DNA from: JANXQG01 sp037147235
GTDB lineage: Bacteria; Planctomycetota; Planctomycetia; Pirellulales; Thermoguttaceae
Direction of reading: 5' to 3'
Assembly: GCA_037147235.1 (NCBI GenBank)
Contig: JBAWVO010000190.1
Coordinates: forward strand, 1-12,515
Length of the DNA stretch: 12,515 bases
In this document: one piece after another, positions 5,913-12,358 of the stretch
How positions within the stretch are numbered: the stretch's first letter is position 1
How the letters are laid out: each line of letters begins with the position of its first letter
Notes under the pieces: generated by a model
Told to the model about the DNA's origin: nothing
The model's database searches: none
The model's input: only the letters and a program-made list of their open reading frames with translations
Made by a program: the position numbers and the translations under genes

Positions 5913-7139
5913 TTGGAAAACTTGGCTCAAACCCTGACGTGGATTATCACAGGCCTGATCCTGGGCCAAGCGGCCATGTTAATCGTTTATACCCGGTTCC
6001 TCCACCGGTTCCGCCGGCCGGCACTGATGAATAACGAATGTCCCCGGGCGGCCGTCATCCTTTGCGTGCGCGGACTCGACCCCTTCTTGCCGGCATGTCT
6101 GACCGGCTTGTTCCGACAAGATTACCCCGACTACGACGTGTGGATCGTGGTCGATAGCACCCGCGATGCGGCGTGGCCGGTGGTCAACAAGCTGGCTCAA
6201 CAATCCGACAAGCACGATATCCACGTGCTGCCGCTGACCGAGCGGCTTGCCACTTGTACCCGCAAGCTCGCGAGCATTTTGCAAGCCATTTCGCATATCG
6301 ATGACACGCACGAGATCGTTGCCTTGTTGGATTCCGACACGATTCCTCATGCTGCCTGGCTGCGTGAATTGGCCTCGCCACTCAAGGATCCGCAGGTGGG
6401 AGTCTCGTCGGGAAATCGCTGGTATATGCCGGCCGCACCGACGGCCGGCTCGCTGGTCCGCTACCTCTGGAATGTGGCTGCGGTGGTGCAGATGTATTGG
6501 TACGATATCGGTTGGGGCGGATCGCTGGCGATCAAAACCAAGTTCTTGCGGCAGTCCGATCTGCGGCAGCGTCTGGCCAATGGCTTCAGCGACGACACCA
6601 CCATTTGCCGCTGCGCCCATGCTCATGGATACCGGATTGCCTTCTCGCCGCCGCTGGTAATGGTGAATCGGGAATCGTGTAGCTTGAAAGGCGTGTTTGG
6701 TTTCCTGGAGCGACAATTACTGGCCGTTCGATTGCACAATTCATGGTGGTGGGCCGTCGTTGGACATGGTGTGGCAACGACTACTATGCTCGGTCTTTCC
6801 TGCCTACTGGGCTTGATTGCCGTAGCGACGGACCATTGGAGTGCCGCCGCTTGGATCGGCACGGCACTGGCCACCTACTGGGCGTCGATGATTGTACTGA
6901 TCATTCCCTTGGAGTGGTGTGCGCGGCGCATCGTCCGAGAGCGAGGTGAAGCGATTACGGGCTTCGGGGCCTGGGGCTGGCTCCGTATCGCAATGGCAGT
7001 GCCGCTGACCCAACTCGTGCATTTCGCTGCGCTGGTCGTTGCGATATTTGCCCGCACCCATCGGTGGCGCGGCGTACTCTACCAGTTTTGCGGCCCCACG
7101 CCGGTCCGCGTGATTGAAGACACCGAGGAAACGGCGTAA
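5913..7139 (+). CDS. Membrane-bound family 2 glycosyltransferase (ceramide-glucosyltransferase / HpnI-like)
   Basis: A 408-aa membrane glycosyltransferase that should transfer a sugar from a nucleotide-sugar donor to a lipid acceptor. One N-terminal membrane helix (residues 8-27) is followed by the GT-A domain: AAVILCVRG (46-54), LFRQDYPDYDVWIVVDST (66-83), the metal/nucleotide DSD at 140-142 in ALLDSDTIPHAAWL, and the third Asp in GFSDDTTICRCAHAHG (224-239). The acceptor-side motif, usually Q/RxxRW, is replaced by ERQLLAVRLHN (266-276), so the expected Trp is absent. Two or three further membrane segments follow at about 280-306, 312-334 and 358-380. The domain order matches ceramide glucosyltransferase and hopanoid-associated HpnI, but the acceptor cannot be named. 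The start is TTG. The gene ends 19 bp from the end of the convergent reductase gene, with no hairpin between them. Confidence 0.85.
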   Translation: MENLAQTLTWIITGLILGQAAMLIVYTRFLHRFRRPALMNNECPRAAVILCVRGLDPFLPACLTGLFRQDYPDYDVWIVVDSTRDAAWPVVNKLAQQSDKHDIHVLPLTERLATCTRKLASILQAISHIDDTHEIVALLDSDTIPHAAWLRELASPLKDPQVGVSSGNRWYMPAAPTAGSLVRYLWNVAAVVQMYWYDIGWGGSLAIKTKFLRQSDLRQRLANGFSDDTTICRCAHAHGYRIAFSPPLVMVNRESCSLKGVFGFLERQLLAVRLHNSWWWAVVGHGVATTTMLGLSCLLGLIAVATDHWSAAAWIGTALATYWASMIVLIIPLEWCARRIVRERGEAITGFGAWGWLRIAMAVPLTQLVHFAALVVAIFARTHRWRGVLYQFCGPTPVRVIEDTEETA

Positions 7140-7158
7140 AGATCCCTAATTACAACCT

Positions 7159-8670
7159 TCACCAAATGGCGACTTCTGCCGTTGCAGCCGTGGCGGTAGC
7201 TTGCAGAACGGCCTCCAAACGGCGACGATCCATGCCATTGCCTTCGATCCGCACATGGCCCGCCTGCACCGCTTGCGAAACGCTTAGCTCGCCATGGACC
7301 AGGGAGCGAAACGTGGCCGAATTCACATGGAAAACGGCCGTACTCCGCGTACTCACGCCGTCGTCAATGGCCACGAGACGGCCGTCTCGCACAAAGAGTT
7401 CCCATTGCCCACCGCCCGGGCCGTCGACCTCGATACCCAGGTGAGCAATCTGTAGATCGCCCTCGCGGGTCTCGTCGTGACTGTGCGACAGCCGCCGCAT
7501 GTGGCTGTGGACATCAAACTCCGGCTTGTGCTTCGTGCGACGCACACGGCCGAAATTCCCGTCGATGGCGAAGCGGGAAAGCCGCGACATCATCTCGCGG
7601 TCCAAGTTCGGACACGGCAGATGCGGCGCGGCACGTAGCGTATTGGTCACGTCGAACTGCGGGTCATCGCGCCAGTAAGCACCGTAGATGCCCAATTGGT
7701 CGCGGAAGGTCTTGGCAAACCACTCTCCGTCAAGGTTCCAACTCGAATCGGGATCCCCCAGCGGCGAGAGATCCTCGACAACCTTTTGCATCACGGAGGC
7801 CATATCCAGGATCAAGGGTGGTTGCGGCGAGGTGACGTGGTAGGTCGTGCCGTGGAACTCCGGCCGGCCATGGATGTGGCACATCACGGCCGAGACCCAA
7901 TCGACGGGCACGAAATTTTTGCGGTCGTCACCTTTGATCCCGAGTGATTCCACGAGCAGATTGCCCGCCGTGGCACCGCGAGCAACTTTGCTGACCATCG
8001 TATGAGCAAGCTTCAGCGGAGCGTAAAATCCGTGATAGGTCGTGGTGTATCCGGTCTGCGAATCGCCAACGATGATTGAAGGACGGTAGATCGTGGGCGG
8101 ATCGAGAAAATCGGCCGTGCGGACAAGCATCTCGGCTTGAAGCTTCGTTTTTTCGTAAACATTTCCGGCGGTCTGGCCAACTTCGACATCGCTTTCCAGG
8201 ACGCGGCCTTCTCGTAAGCCGCAAACGTAGGCCGTCGATACGTGGTGGAACTGCCGGACGCCGGTGCGACGGCAGAGTTCCAGCATCCGCCGCGTGCCTT
8301 CGACATTGGAAAGGTATGGCTCGCCGTCAAGATCATCGCCACGGAAGACGAGGCTGGCGGCATTGTGGAAGACCGATGTGCAGTGCCGCCCGATCCAGTC
8401 GAGGGTGCGATTGTCCAAACCGAGGTCGATCTCACTGAGATCACCTTCCAGCACAACCGGCCGGGGAAGCGAGGTCTCCAGCGACAGTTCCCACTGCCGT
8501 AACAGGGTCTCGACTCGCTGGCGAGCCGATTCCGACTTGGAAGGTCGAACGAGTACCGCCATGCGACGCCCGGCCAGCAAACAATCGCGGAGCAGATAGG
8601 ATCCCAAAAGCCCCGTTGCACCCGTAAGAAGGTGGTAACCTGTGGTATTTTTTCTTCCTGTGCCCACCAA
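7159..8670 (-). CDS. NAD(P)-dependent acyl/thioester reductase-like protein fused to an SCP2-like lipid-binding domain
   Basis: A 503-aa two-part protein. Residues ~11-385 form an extended short-chain dehydrogenase of the fatty acyl-CoA reductase / thioester-reductase type: the Rossmann motif TGATGLLG (16-23), FHNAASLVF (101-109), the active-site region VSTAYV (144-149), Tyr172 and Lys176 of YEKTK, and RPSIIVGDSQTG (196-207). Such domains bind NAD(P)H and reduce acyl thioesters to aldehydes or alcohols, although some relatives act on sugars or sterols. Residues ~404-497 resemble an SCP2 sterol-carrier domain: QWELFVRDGRL, TAVFHVNSATFRSLVHGELS, QAVQAGHVRIEGN. SCP2 domains hold a lipid or acyl-CoA in a hydrophobic tunnel, so this part may present the substrate. 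The start is TTG with GGGAG (8677-8681) 6 nt upstream; an out-of-frame ATG nearby gives no homologous product. It is convergent with the glycosyltransferase gene. Confidence 0.82.
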   Translation of the reverse strand: MVGTGRKNTTGYHLLTGATGLLGSYLLRDCLLAGRRMAVLVRPSKSESARQRVETLLRQWELSLETSLPRPVVLEGDLSEIDLGLDNRTLDWIGRHCTSVFHNAASLVFRGDDLDGEPYLSNVEGTRRMLELCRRTGVRQFHHVSTAYVCGLREGRVLESDVEVGQTAGNVYEKTKLQAEMLVRTADFLDPPTIYRPSIIVGDSQTGYTTTYHGFYAPLKLAHTMVSKVARGATAGNLLVESLGIKGDDRKNFVPVDWVSAVMCHIHGRPEFHGTTYHVTSPQPPLILDMASVMQKVVEDLSPLGDPDSSWNLDGEWFAKTFRDQLGIYGAYWRDDPQFDVTNTLRAAPHLPCPNLDREMMSRLSRFAIDGNFGRVRRTKHKPEFDVHSHMRRLSHSHDETREGDLQIAHLGIEVDGPGGGQWELFVRDGRLVAIDDGVSTRSTAVFHVNSATFRSLVHGELSVSQAVQAGHVRIEGNGMDRRRLEAVLQATATAATAEVAIW

Positions 8671-9066
8671 GAGAGTCTCCCATTAAAACATGCCCGCCGA
8701 AACATGCCCGCCGTCGTTGACAGCATTGAAATATATTCTACCTGACATAGCGCGATTCCGCAACCACCCCCCCTCGGATTGAGGAAAAACCATTCTTTTT
8801 TTGTGGCTCTCCGCCGGGTTTGCGGATAATTGTGGTGCGGGCATCCCGCCTGCCCAAGATGTTGTGGTTGAACCAGGCAGGCGAGACGCCCGCACCACAA
8901 ACTTGGCGGAGAGCCTTTTTTGCGCCCGAAGCCAACTGCAGGGTGCCCGGCAAGTCAGCACCAACTACAATCCACCATCTTGGGGGTTGCGACGGAAAAT
9001 ACGTCATAAACATTGGCTCTTCCGGTTTTAGGTGCAGAAGATAGGGTGGGGAGAGGGGAATGACTT
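8671..9066. other. 396-bp intergenic region carrying a large inverted repeat
   Basis: This lies between the reductase start and the epimerase stop, both on the minus strand. Frames here are low-complexity products of the repeat at 8805-8915 and are not genes. A minus-strand promoter for the reductase is expected in 8680-8800, but I see no clear -10/-35 pair. Nothing else was recognised in 8916-9066. Confidence 0.5.
8805..8915. repeat. ~111-bp imperfect inverted repeat, second copy of the 1-64 element
   Basis: The outer arms GGCTCTCCGCC (8805-8815) and GGCGGAGAGCC (8905-8915) are perfect complements. The inner arms at 8830-8854 and 8876-8900 match over 25 nt with two wobble-type differences. 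The left half, 8805-8868, is 62/64 identical to 1-64 in opposite orientation. On the plus strand a T6 run follows the right arm (8916-8921), so it could stop plus-strand transcripts, but no plus-strand gene ends here. It looks like a dispersed, non-autonomous element. Confidence 0.8.
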
Positions 9067-9903
9067 TCAGGGGAGTATTGTACCAATTTGCTTGGCAGCA
9101 CAACGCCGCATGTACTCAATACTTTCTCGGGCGAGTCGCTCGATGCCGGGCGTAGAATCAAAAACCTCGACCGACACCCAGCCGCGATAGTCCACATCGC
9201 ACAGCGCCTGAAAGATCGGCACAAAGTCGAGCGCGCCAAAGCCTGGCCCTTGACGGTTCGGGTCGTTCGCGTGGAAGTGAACCATCACGTCGTGGTGACG
9301 CACGATCAACGCCGGTATTGATTCCTGCTCGGTAGCCGTCGCCTTGCAGTCAAGATGTAACCGCACCGCCGGTGAGCCAATCCGGCCGATCAGTTCGACC
9401 ACTTGCTGGGCTGTCGTGAGGAAGTCGGTCTCGACAGGCGATAAAGGCTCGATTACCAATTGAACGCCTGTCTGCTCCAGAACCAGTACGGTCCGCGAAA
9501 GCACTTCGACGGCGAAGTCGGCGGCCTGTTGCTGGGTGACGTCTGGCGGGAGGCTGCGTTGTTGCGGCGAGCCTAAGACCATGATGAGGCCGCCCAGGTC
9601 GGCACAGAGCCGCGTGAGATGGGCAAAGTATTCTGCCGTTGTGCGACGAACCGACGGAACGGGACTCGTCAAATGAAACCCTTCGGTCTTGGCTAGGAGC
9701 CAGTGCAATCCGATGATTTCAAGCCCGGCTGCCGCAGCCTGCCGGCGTACTTCGTTCCGCGAGGCCGACGAGATGTTCCGCACATCGGAGGCCAGGGTGA
9801 ACGGTGCGATTTCGATGCCCGTATACCCGCACGCGGCAGCAAACGCGAATGCCTTGTCGAATGGCCAGTCAAGAAACGTCTCGTTGCAGATTCCAAATCT
9901 CAT
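9067..9903 (-). CDS. Sugar phosphate isomerase/epimerase family protein (D-tagatose 3-epimerase-like TIM barrel)
   Basis: A 278-aa AP-endonuclease-2-type TIM barrel. The N-terminus MRFGICNETFLDWPF, then AAACGYTGIEIAPF (22-35) and LEIIGLHWLLAK (61-72), is typical. The four metal ligands are all visible: Glu152 (VIEPLS), Asp185 (LHLDCKA), His211 (VHFHANDPNRQGPG) and Glu246 (VSVEVFDS). They have the same spacing, and even numbering, as Mn-binding Glu152/Asp185/His211/Glu246 of Pseudomonas D-tagatose 3-epimerase, so an active ketose 3-epimerase or related isomerase is likely. The sugar is not determinable, and this family is very broad. The ATG start gives a complete barrel without a signal peptide, so it is cytoplasmic. 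It begins 15 bp downstream of the zinc-ribbon gene stop, suggesting one transcript. Confidence 0.85.
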   Translation of the reverse strand: MRFGICNETFLDWPFDKAFAFAAACGYTGIEIAPFTLASDVRNISSASRNEVRRQAAAAGLEIIGLHWLLAKTEGFHLTSPVPSVRRTTAEYFAHLTRLCADLGGLIMVLGSPQQRSLPPDVTQQQAADFAVEVLSRTVLVLEQTGVQLVIEPLSPVETDFLTTAQQVVELIGRIGSPAVRLHLDCKATATEQESIPALIVRHHDVMVHFHANDPNRQGPGFGALDFVPIFQALCDVDYRGWVSVEVFDSTPGIERLARESIEYMRRCAAKQIGTILP

Positions 9904-9918
9904 GCGATTCTCTGGATT

Positions 9919-10107
9919 TTAATGGTGGAGCATTATCTGCCAGTTGACCACCAGCACGACTAGCACCGTCAGCACGCCCACAATCCAGGTCGGCAACTTC
10001 TTTGCGATGCCCTTGAACAACTTTTGGCAGTGCGGGCAGAAGTTGGTGCCAGTCTCACTTCTATCCTGTACAACCAGCAGGGAACAATGCGGACAAAAGA
10101 AACGAAT
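9919..10107 (-). CDS. Zinc-ribbon plus single membrane helix microprotein; start uncertain
   Basis: The credible part is ~62 aa: IRFFCPHCSLLVV...FCPHCQKLFKG, a CxxC...CxxC zinc ribbon, followed by a lysine-flanked C-terminal membrane helix (KKLPTWIVGVLTVLVVLVVNW). The frame is open up to an ATG at 10227, which would give 102 aa, but those 40 extra residues are not zinc-ribbon-like and overlap the upstream gene. At 10107 the codon ATT follows AAGAAGG by 6 nt and would give MIRFFCPHC, the usual way such planctomycete proteins begin. ATT starts are rare, so this is an inference. The function is unknown; the layout suggests a membrane-anchored metal-binding domain facing the cytoplasm. Confidence 0.6.
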   Translation of the reverse strand: MRFFCPHCSLLVVQDRSETGTNFCPHCQKLFKGIAKKLPTWIVGVLTVLVVLVVNWQIMLHH

Positions 10108-10216
10108 GACACACCTTCTTGCCCGATTGGCTTGAGGAGAGACAAAATATGAGAATCCAAAGTAACTATAGCATATTGGGAGCGGCCATGTGGGTATTCC
10201 GTCAATCCCGGCACGG

Positions 10217-10447
10217 TCATTCGGCATTTTCCTCCCTTACCGATCCCCAATTGTAAAGTATCCTTGAGATATGCTTCAGACTGAACTTGATATCGTCCAA
10301 GGTAGCGTATAAATCCCAGCCGTGAAAGTCCTCAAGCTGGATAAACAGTCGCACCTTTCCCTCGGCGGTCGAAATAGTTTCCATCTGCGGGACAAACTGC
10401 TTGCAGTCCTCATCGTGCAGTTTGCCGCAGAACTTAAAGCCGACCAC
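10217..10447 (-). CDS. Truncated SpoIIAA/STAS-like protein, possible pseudogene
   Basis: The sequence GKLHDEDCKQFVPQ, then GKVRLFIQLEDFHGWDLYATLDDIKFSLKHISRI, matches the pattern of SpoIIAA-like (STAS-fold) proteins, usually ~115-125 aa. From the GTG at 10447 only 76 aa result. Reading back to the stop at 10495-10493 adds residues IRIATIETGSPK that fit the family N-terminus; AGGAGG (10489-10494) stands 5 nt before an ATC codon at 10483, exactly where ATG would be expected. After SRI the family motif RIAIVGD is lost, but a one-base shift restores FTIGDR, followed at once by TAA. So both ends look damaged. It overlaps the ATG of the longest form of the downstream zinc-ribbon frame by 11 bp. It is either a decaying gene or a short protein with a non-standard start. 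Confidence 0.55.
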   Translation of the reverse strand: MVGFKFCGKLHDEDCKQFVPQMETISTAEGKVRLFIQLEDFHGWDLYATLDDIKFSLKHISRILYNWGSVREENAE

Positions 10448-10567
10448 CTTCGGAGAACCTGTCTCGATTGTTGCGATCCTGATTCTTGCCTCCTAACGCA
10501 ATCAAAGCCCCATACATTGTGGGTTTAGCCGTCGATGATCTTGGTGCGGCCGATCTGATACTGTGTG

Positions 10568-11149
10568 CTAACTGGCCAGAGCATAGGCCAAGATTCCACC
10601 AGCCACGGCAGAACAGAGATGCCCCTCCCAGGAAATTTGCGACTTAAACCGAGGCAGGACACCGGAAATAAGAGTTCCGCCGTAGATGAATCCTACAAAG
10701 ACAGCGACCGCCAATGCGACGAGACGTCCTTCCAGAAAGCCGGAAACGATCAAGAAGGCAATCAACGCGAAGATCAGGCCACTAGCCCCTATGTGGACTC
10801 TGGACCGTCCAAAAAGCCACAGCAGAAGACCGCCCAGCAGAACCAGTTCGACAATGACCCGCCACGGTTGGGCCGTTGAGCCAGCCAAAAGGGCCAAGAG
10901 GATGAACAGCGAAAACGTGTTGCCCAGGATATGCTGCAGATCCTTATGCAAAAATGGCATGGCCGGAATTCCTGCCAATCCCCACAGCGTTCGAGGAACC
11001 ACGCCGTAACCGTTCAATCTTGGAATGAACCGGCTAACGACGAACACCCCCCAGATAACGCCAATGAAGGCAACGATGTCACCTAGCTCTTCTCGGATCG
11101 TGAGTGATGCGATTAGCACGTTCGATTCCCACGGGCGTTCATGGTTCAC
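10568..11149 (-). CDS. Rhomboid-family intramembrane serine protease
   Basis: A 193-aa polytopic membrane protein (from the GTG at 11149) that should cleave membrane-spanning substrates inside the bilayer. It has the GlpG-type signature HxxxxHxxxN as H68, H73 and N77 (FLHKDLQHILGN), the catalytic serine motif GASG (121-124, Ser123), and the catalytic His177 in WEGHLCS. Hydrophobic segments lie at about 23-41, 58-68, 79-90, 97-113, 120-137, 143-160 and 178-192. The frame also opens at a TTG at 11206, but that codon lies in a 15-bp tandem repeat and adds a basic, non-membrane tail, so GTG 11149 is preferred even though no clear ribosome site precedes it. The substrate is unknown. The neighbours are small membrane and regulatory proteins on the same strand. 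Confidence 0.82.
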   Translation of the reverse strand: MNHERPWESNVLIASLTIREELGDIVAFIGVIWGVFVVSRFIPRLNGYGVVPRTLWGLAGIPAMPFLHKDLQHILGNTFSLFILLALLAGSTAQPWRVIVELVLLGGLLLWLFGRSRVHIGASGLIFALIAFLIVSGFLEGRLVALAVAVFVGFIYGGTLISGVLPRFKSQISWEGHLCSAVAGGILAYALAS

Positions 11150-11181
11150 GTAGAGTATAGCAAGGATTCTTCTGGCACGAC

Positions 11182-11211
11182 AGCGGCCCAAAGCGAAGCG
11201 GCCCAAAGCGA
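11182..11211. repeat. Two tandem copies of a 15-bp unit
   Basis: AGCGGCCCAAAGCGA occurs twice back to back (11182-11196, 11197-11211), followed by the partial unit AGGGCC. It lies just upstream of the rhomboid start, and two units would be translated if the TTG at 11206 or frames upstream were used. Confidence 0.85.
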
Positions 11212-11399
11212 AGGGCCAGATGATCGGTGTCGTCGCGGATCGTCAAAGAGCCTGCCAAGAAACATCGCGAACACGCAACCGGCGGATGTTTGCGGCATCG
11301 TCGGTCACGTGCTCGTCTGATGGCCACGGGCAGCAAAGGGGGAGGCGTTTTAGTGTATTCGCTGTATCCTCAAGTGCTTTCCGTCCGACCTGTCGCCAA
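11207..11399. other. Gap between rhomboid and histone-like genes
   Basis: About 190 bp without a convincing gene. Open plus-strand frames run from here into the antisense of the histone-like gene and are compositional shadows. It would hold the rhomboid promoter, or a read-through segment, on the minus strand; no clear terminator was seen for the histone-like gene. Confidence 0.4.
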
Positions 11400-11762
11400 C
11401 TACTTGGTCGCGGTCTTGGTATCTTTTTTCAACTCGGGCTTCTTTGGCACGTCAGCCTTCTTCGCCACGGCCCGCTGGTCGGCTATTTTGGCTCTCTGGC
11501 GAGCGGCGGTCAGGCGCTGCCGCACGACCTTCACCTTGGCTTGGGCCAAAGCCAGTTCAGCCTTGATTTTAGCGACTTGCTGCTTGGCTTGGGCAGCGGC
11601 CTGCTCAGCCGTAACCGGCTTGGCTGCCACGGGAGCTTTGACAGTGGGCTTGGCGGCCATTGTAGCCTTGACGGTGGTTTTAGCAGCCACCTTGGCTTTG
11701 ACGGCGGGCTTAGTAACCTTGACCGCCTTCGCATCGGCAATCTTCTTCGCTTCAGCAGCCAT
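11400..11762 (-). CDS. Lys/Ala-rich histone H1-like protein with coiled coil
   Basis: A 120-aa basic protein, mostly Ala, Lys, Val, Gln and Thr, with no catalytic motif. Residues 19-48 are three tandem 10-residue units of the pattern xxVKAxxAAK. Residues ~52-98 (AEQAAAQAKQQVAKIKAEL onward) form a charged alpha-helix likely to be a coiled coil, and the last 20 residues are again Lys-rich (KKPELKKDTKTATK). Such tails resemble bacterial histone H1-like proteins that bind DNA or RNA non-specifically and compact the nucleoid; that function is inferred from composition only. The start is ATG with AGGAG 9 nt upstream. It is divergent from the Dabb gene across ~196 bp. It could also be a structural or RNA-binding protein. 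Confidence 0.75.
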   Translation of the reverse strand: MAAEAKKIADAKAVKVTKPAVKAKVAAKTTVKATMAAKPTVKAPVAAKPVTAEQAAAQAKQQVAKIKAELALAQAKVKVVRQRLTAARQRAKIADQRAVAKKADVPKKPELKKDTKTATK

Positions 11763-11881
11763 TCTAATAAACTCCTGACTCCCGGTAAAGTTCCGGTATT
11801 TCTTTGGAGCGGTTTCATTTTAGGTGCTGCCTAAGCCAGAAGTAGACCCACGACCAAACATCAGGATCCCCTTGCCGCTAC

Positions 11882-11910
11882 TTGCATTTGCATCCGGCCC
11901 GAAGGATAAT
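11882..11910 (+). promoter_or_regulatory. Candidate sigma70-type promoter of the Dabb gene
   Basis: TTGCAT (11882-11887), a 17-bp spacer, then GATAAT (11905-11910) gives a fair -35/-10 pair. It implies a leader of ~42 nt before ATG 11959. It is the best pair in this divergent region. Confidence 0.35.
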
Positions 11911-11958
11911 CTCAGCATTCGTATACCGTCCAGTTGGCACTTACAGGAGATTCTGAAG

Positions 11959-12345
11959 ATGAAAGCCCTTGCGTATTCACTGACCACCGCCTTGATCGTA
12001 GCGTTTGCTGGTATTTCCGCCCAGGCGGAAGAAAAGAAGCTGGCCCACGACGTGTATTTCTCACTCAAGGACAATTCACCCCAGGCCAAGGAAAAGCTGA
12101 TCGTCGCCTGCAAGAAGTACCTCACGGATCACCCCGGCACCCTCTGGTTCGCAGTGGGGCCGCTGGCCGATGAAATGAAGCGGGACGTGAATGACCGAGA
12201 CTTCGACGTAGCCTTGCATCTTGTTTTCAAGAGCAAAGCGGATCACGACCAGTATTCAAAGGCCGAGCGTCACATGAAGTTCATTGAGGAAAACAAGGAA
12301 AACTGGAAGAAGGTCCGGGTGTTCGACTCGTACTTGGAGCCGTGA
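11959..12345 (+). CDS. Exported Dabb-domain (stress-responsive alpha/beta barrel) protein
   Basis: A 128-aa protein with a signal peptide (MKALAYSLTTALIVAFAGISAQA, cleavage probably after residue 23) and one Dabb/ferredoxin-like domain: AHDVYFSLKDNSPQAKEKL, then CKKYLTDHPGTLWFAVG, RDVNDRDFDVALHLVFKSKADHDQY, and the C-terminal HMKFIEENKENWKKVRVFDSYLE. These small barrels dimerise; secreted versions are common in planctomycetes and their role is unknown. The frame is open from 11824, but the ATG at 11959 has CAGGAGA 8 nt upstream and begins the signal peptide, so it is the start. A methyltransferase gene follows after 13 bp, probably in the same transcript. Confidence 0.9.
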   Translation: MKALAYSLTTALIVAFAGISAQAEEKKLAHDVYFSLKDNSPQAKEKLIVACKKYLTDHPGTLWFAVGPLADEMKRDVNDRDFDVALHLVFKSKADHDQYSKAERHMKFIEENKENWKKVRVFDSYLEP

Positions 12346-12358
12346 AACGAGGTCTGCG

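Noticed and set aside
5979..6716. 245-codon minus-strand frame in the glycosyltransferase gene
   Set aside because: Antisense shadow; the plus strand carries the GT2 motifs.
8683..9103. Open frames with GRRDARTTIIRKPGGEP-like strings, also at 12-215
   Set aside because: These peptides come from translating the dispersed inverted repeat; they are a frequent source of false hypothetical proteins.
9969..10250. 93-codon minus frame starting MGIGKGGKCRM
   Set aside because: It overlaps the zinc-ribbon gene in another frame and shows no domain. It was also considered as the shifted continuation of the SpoIIAA-like gene, but its residues do not match that family's C-terminus.
11220..11834. Long plus-strand frames rich in Gly/Ser/Leu
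   Set aside because: They are antisense to the Lys/Ala-rich histone-like gene; the repetitive codons of that gene keep the opposite frames open. The minus frame has ATG, a ribosome site and sensible composition.
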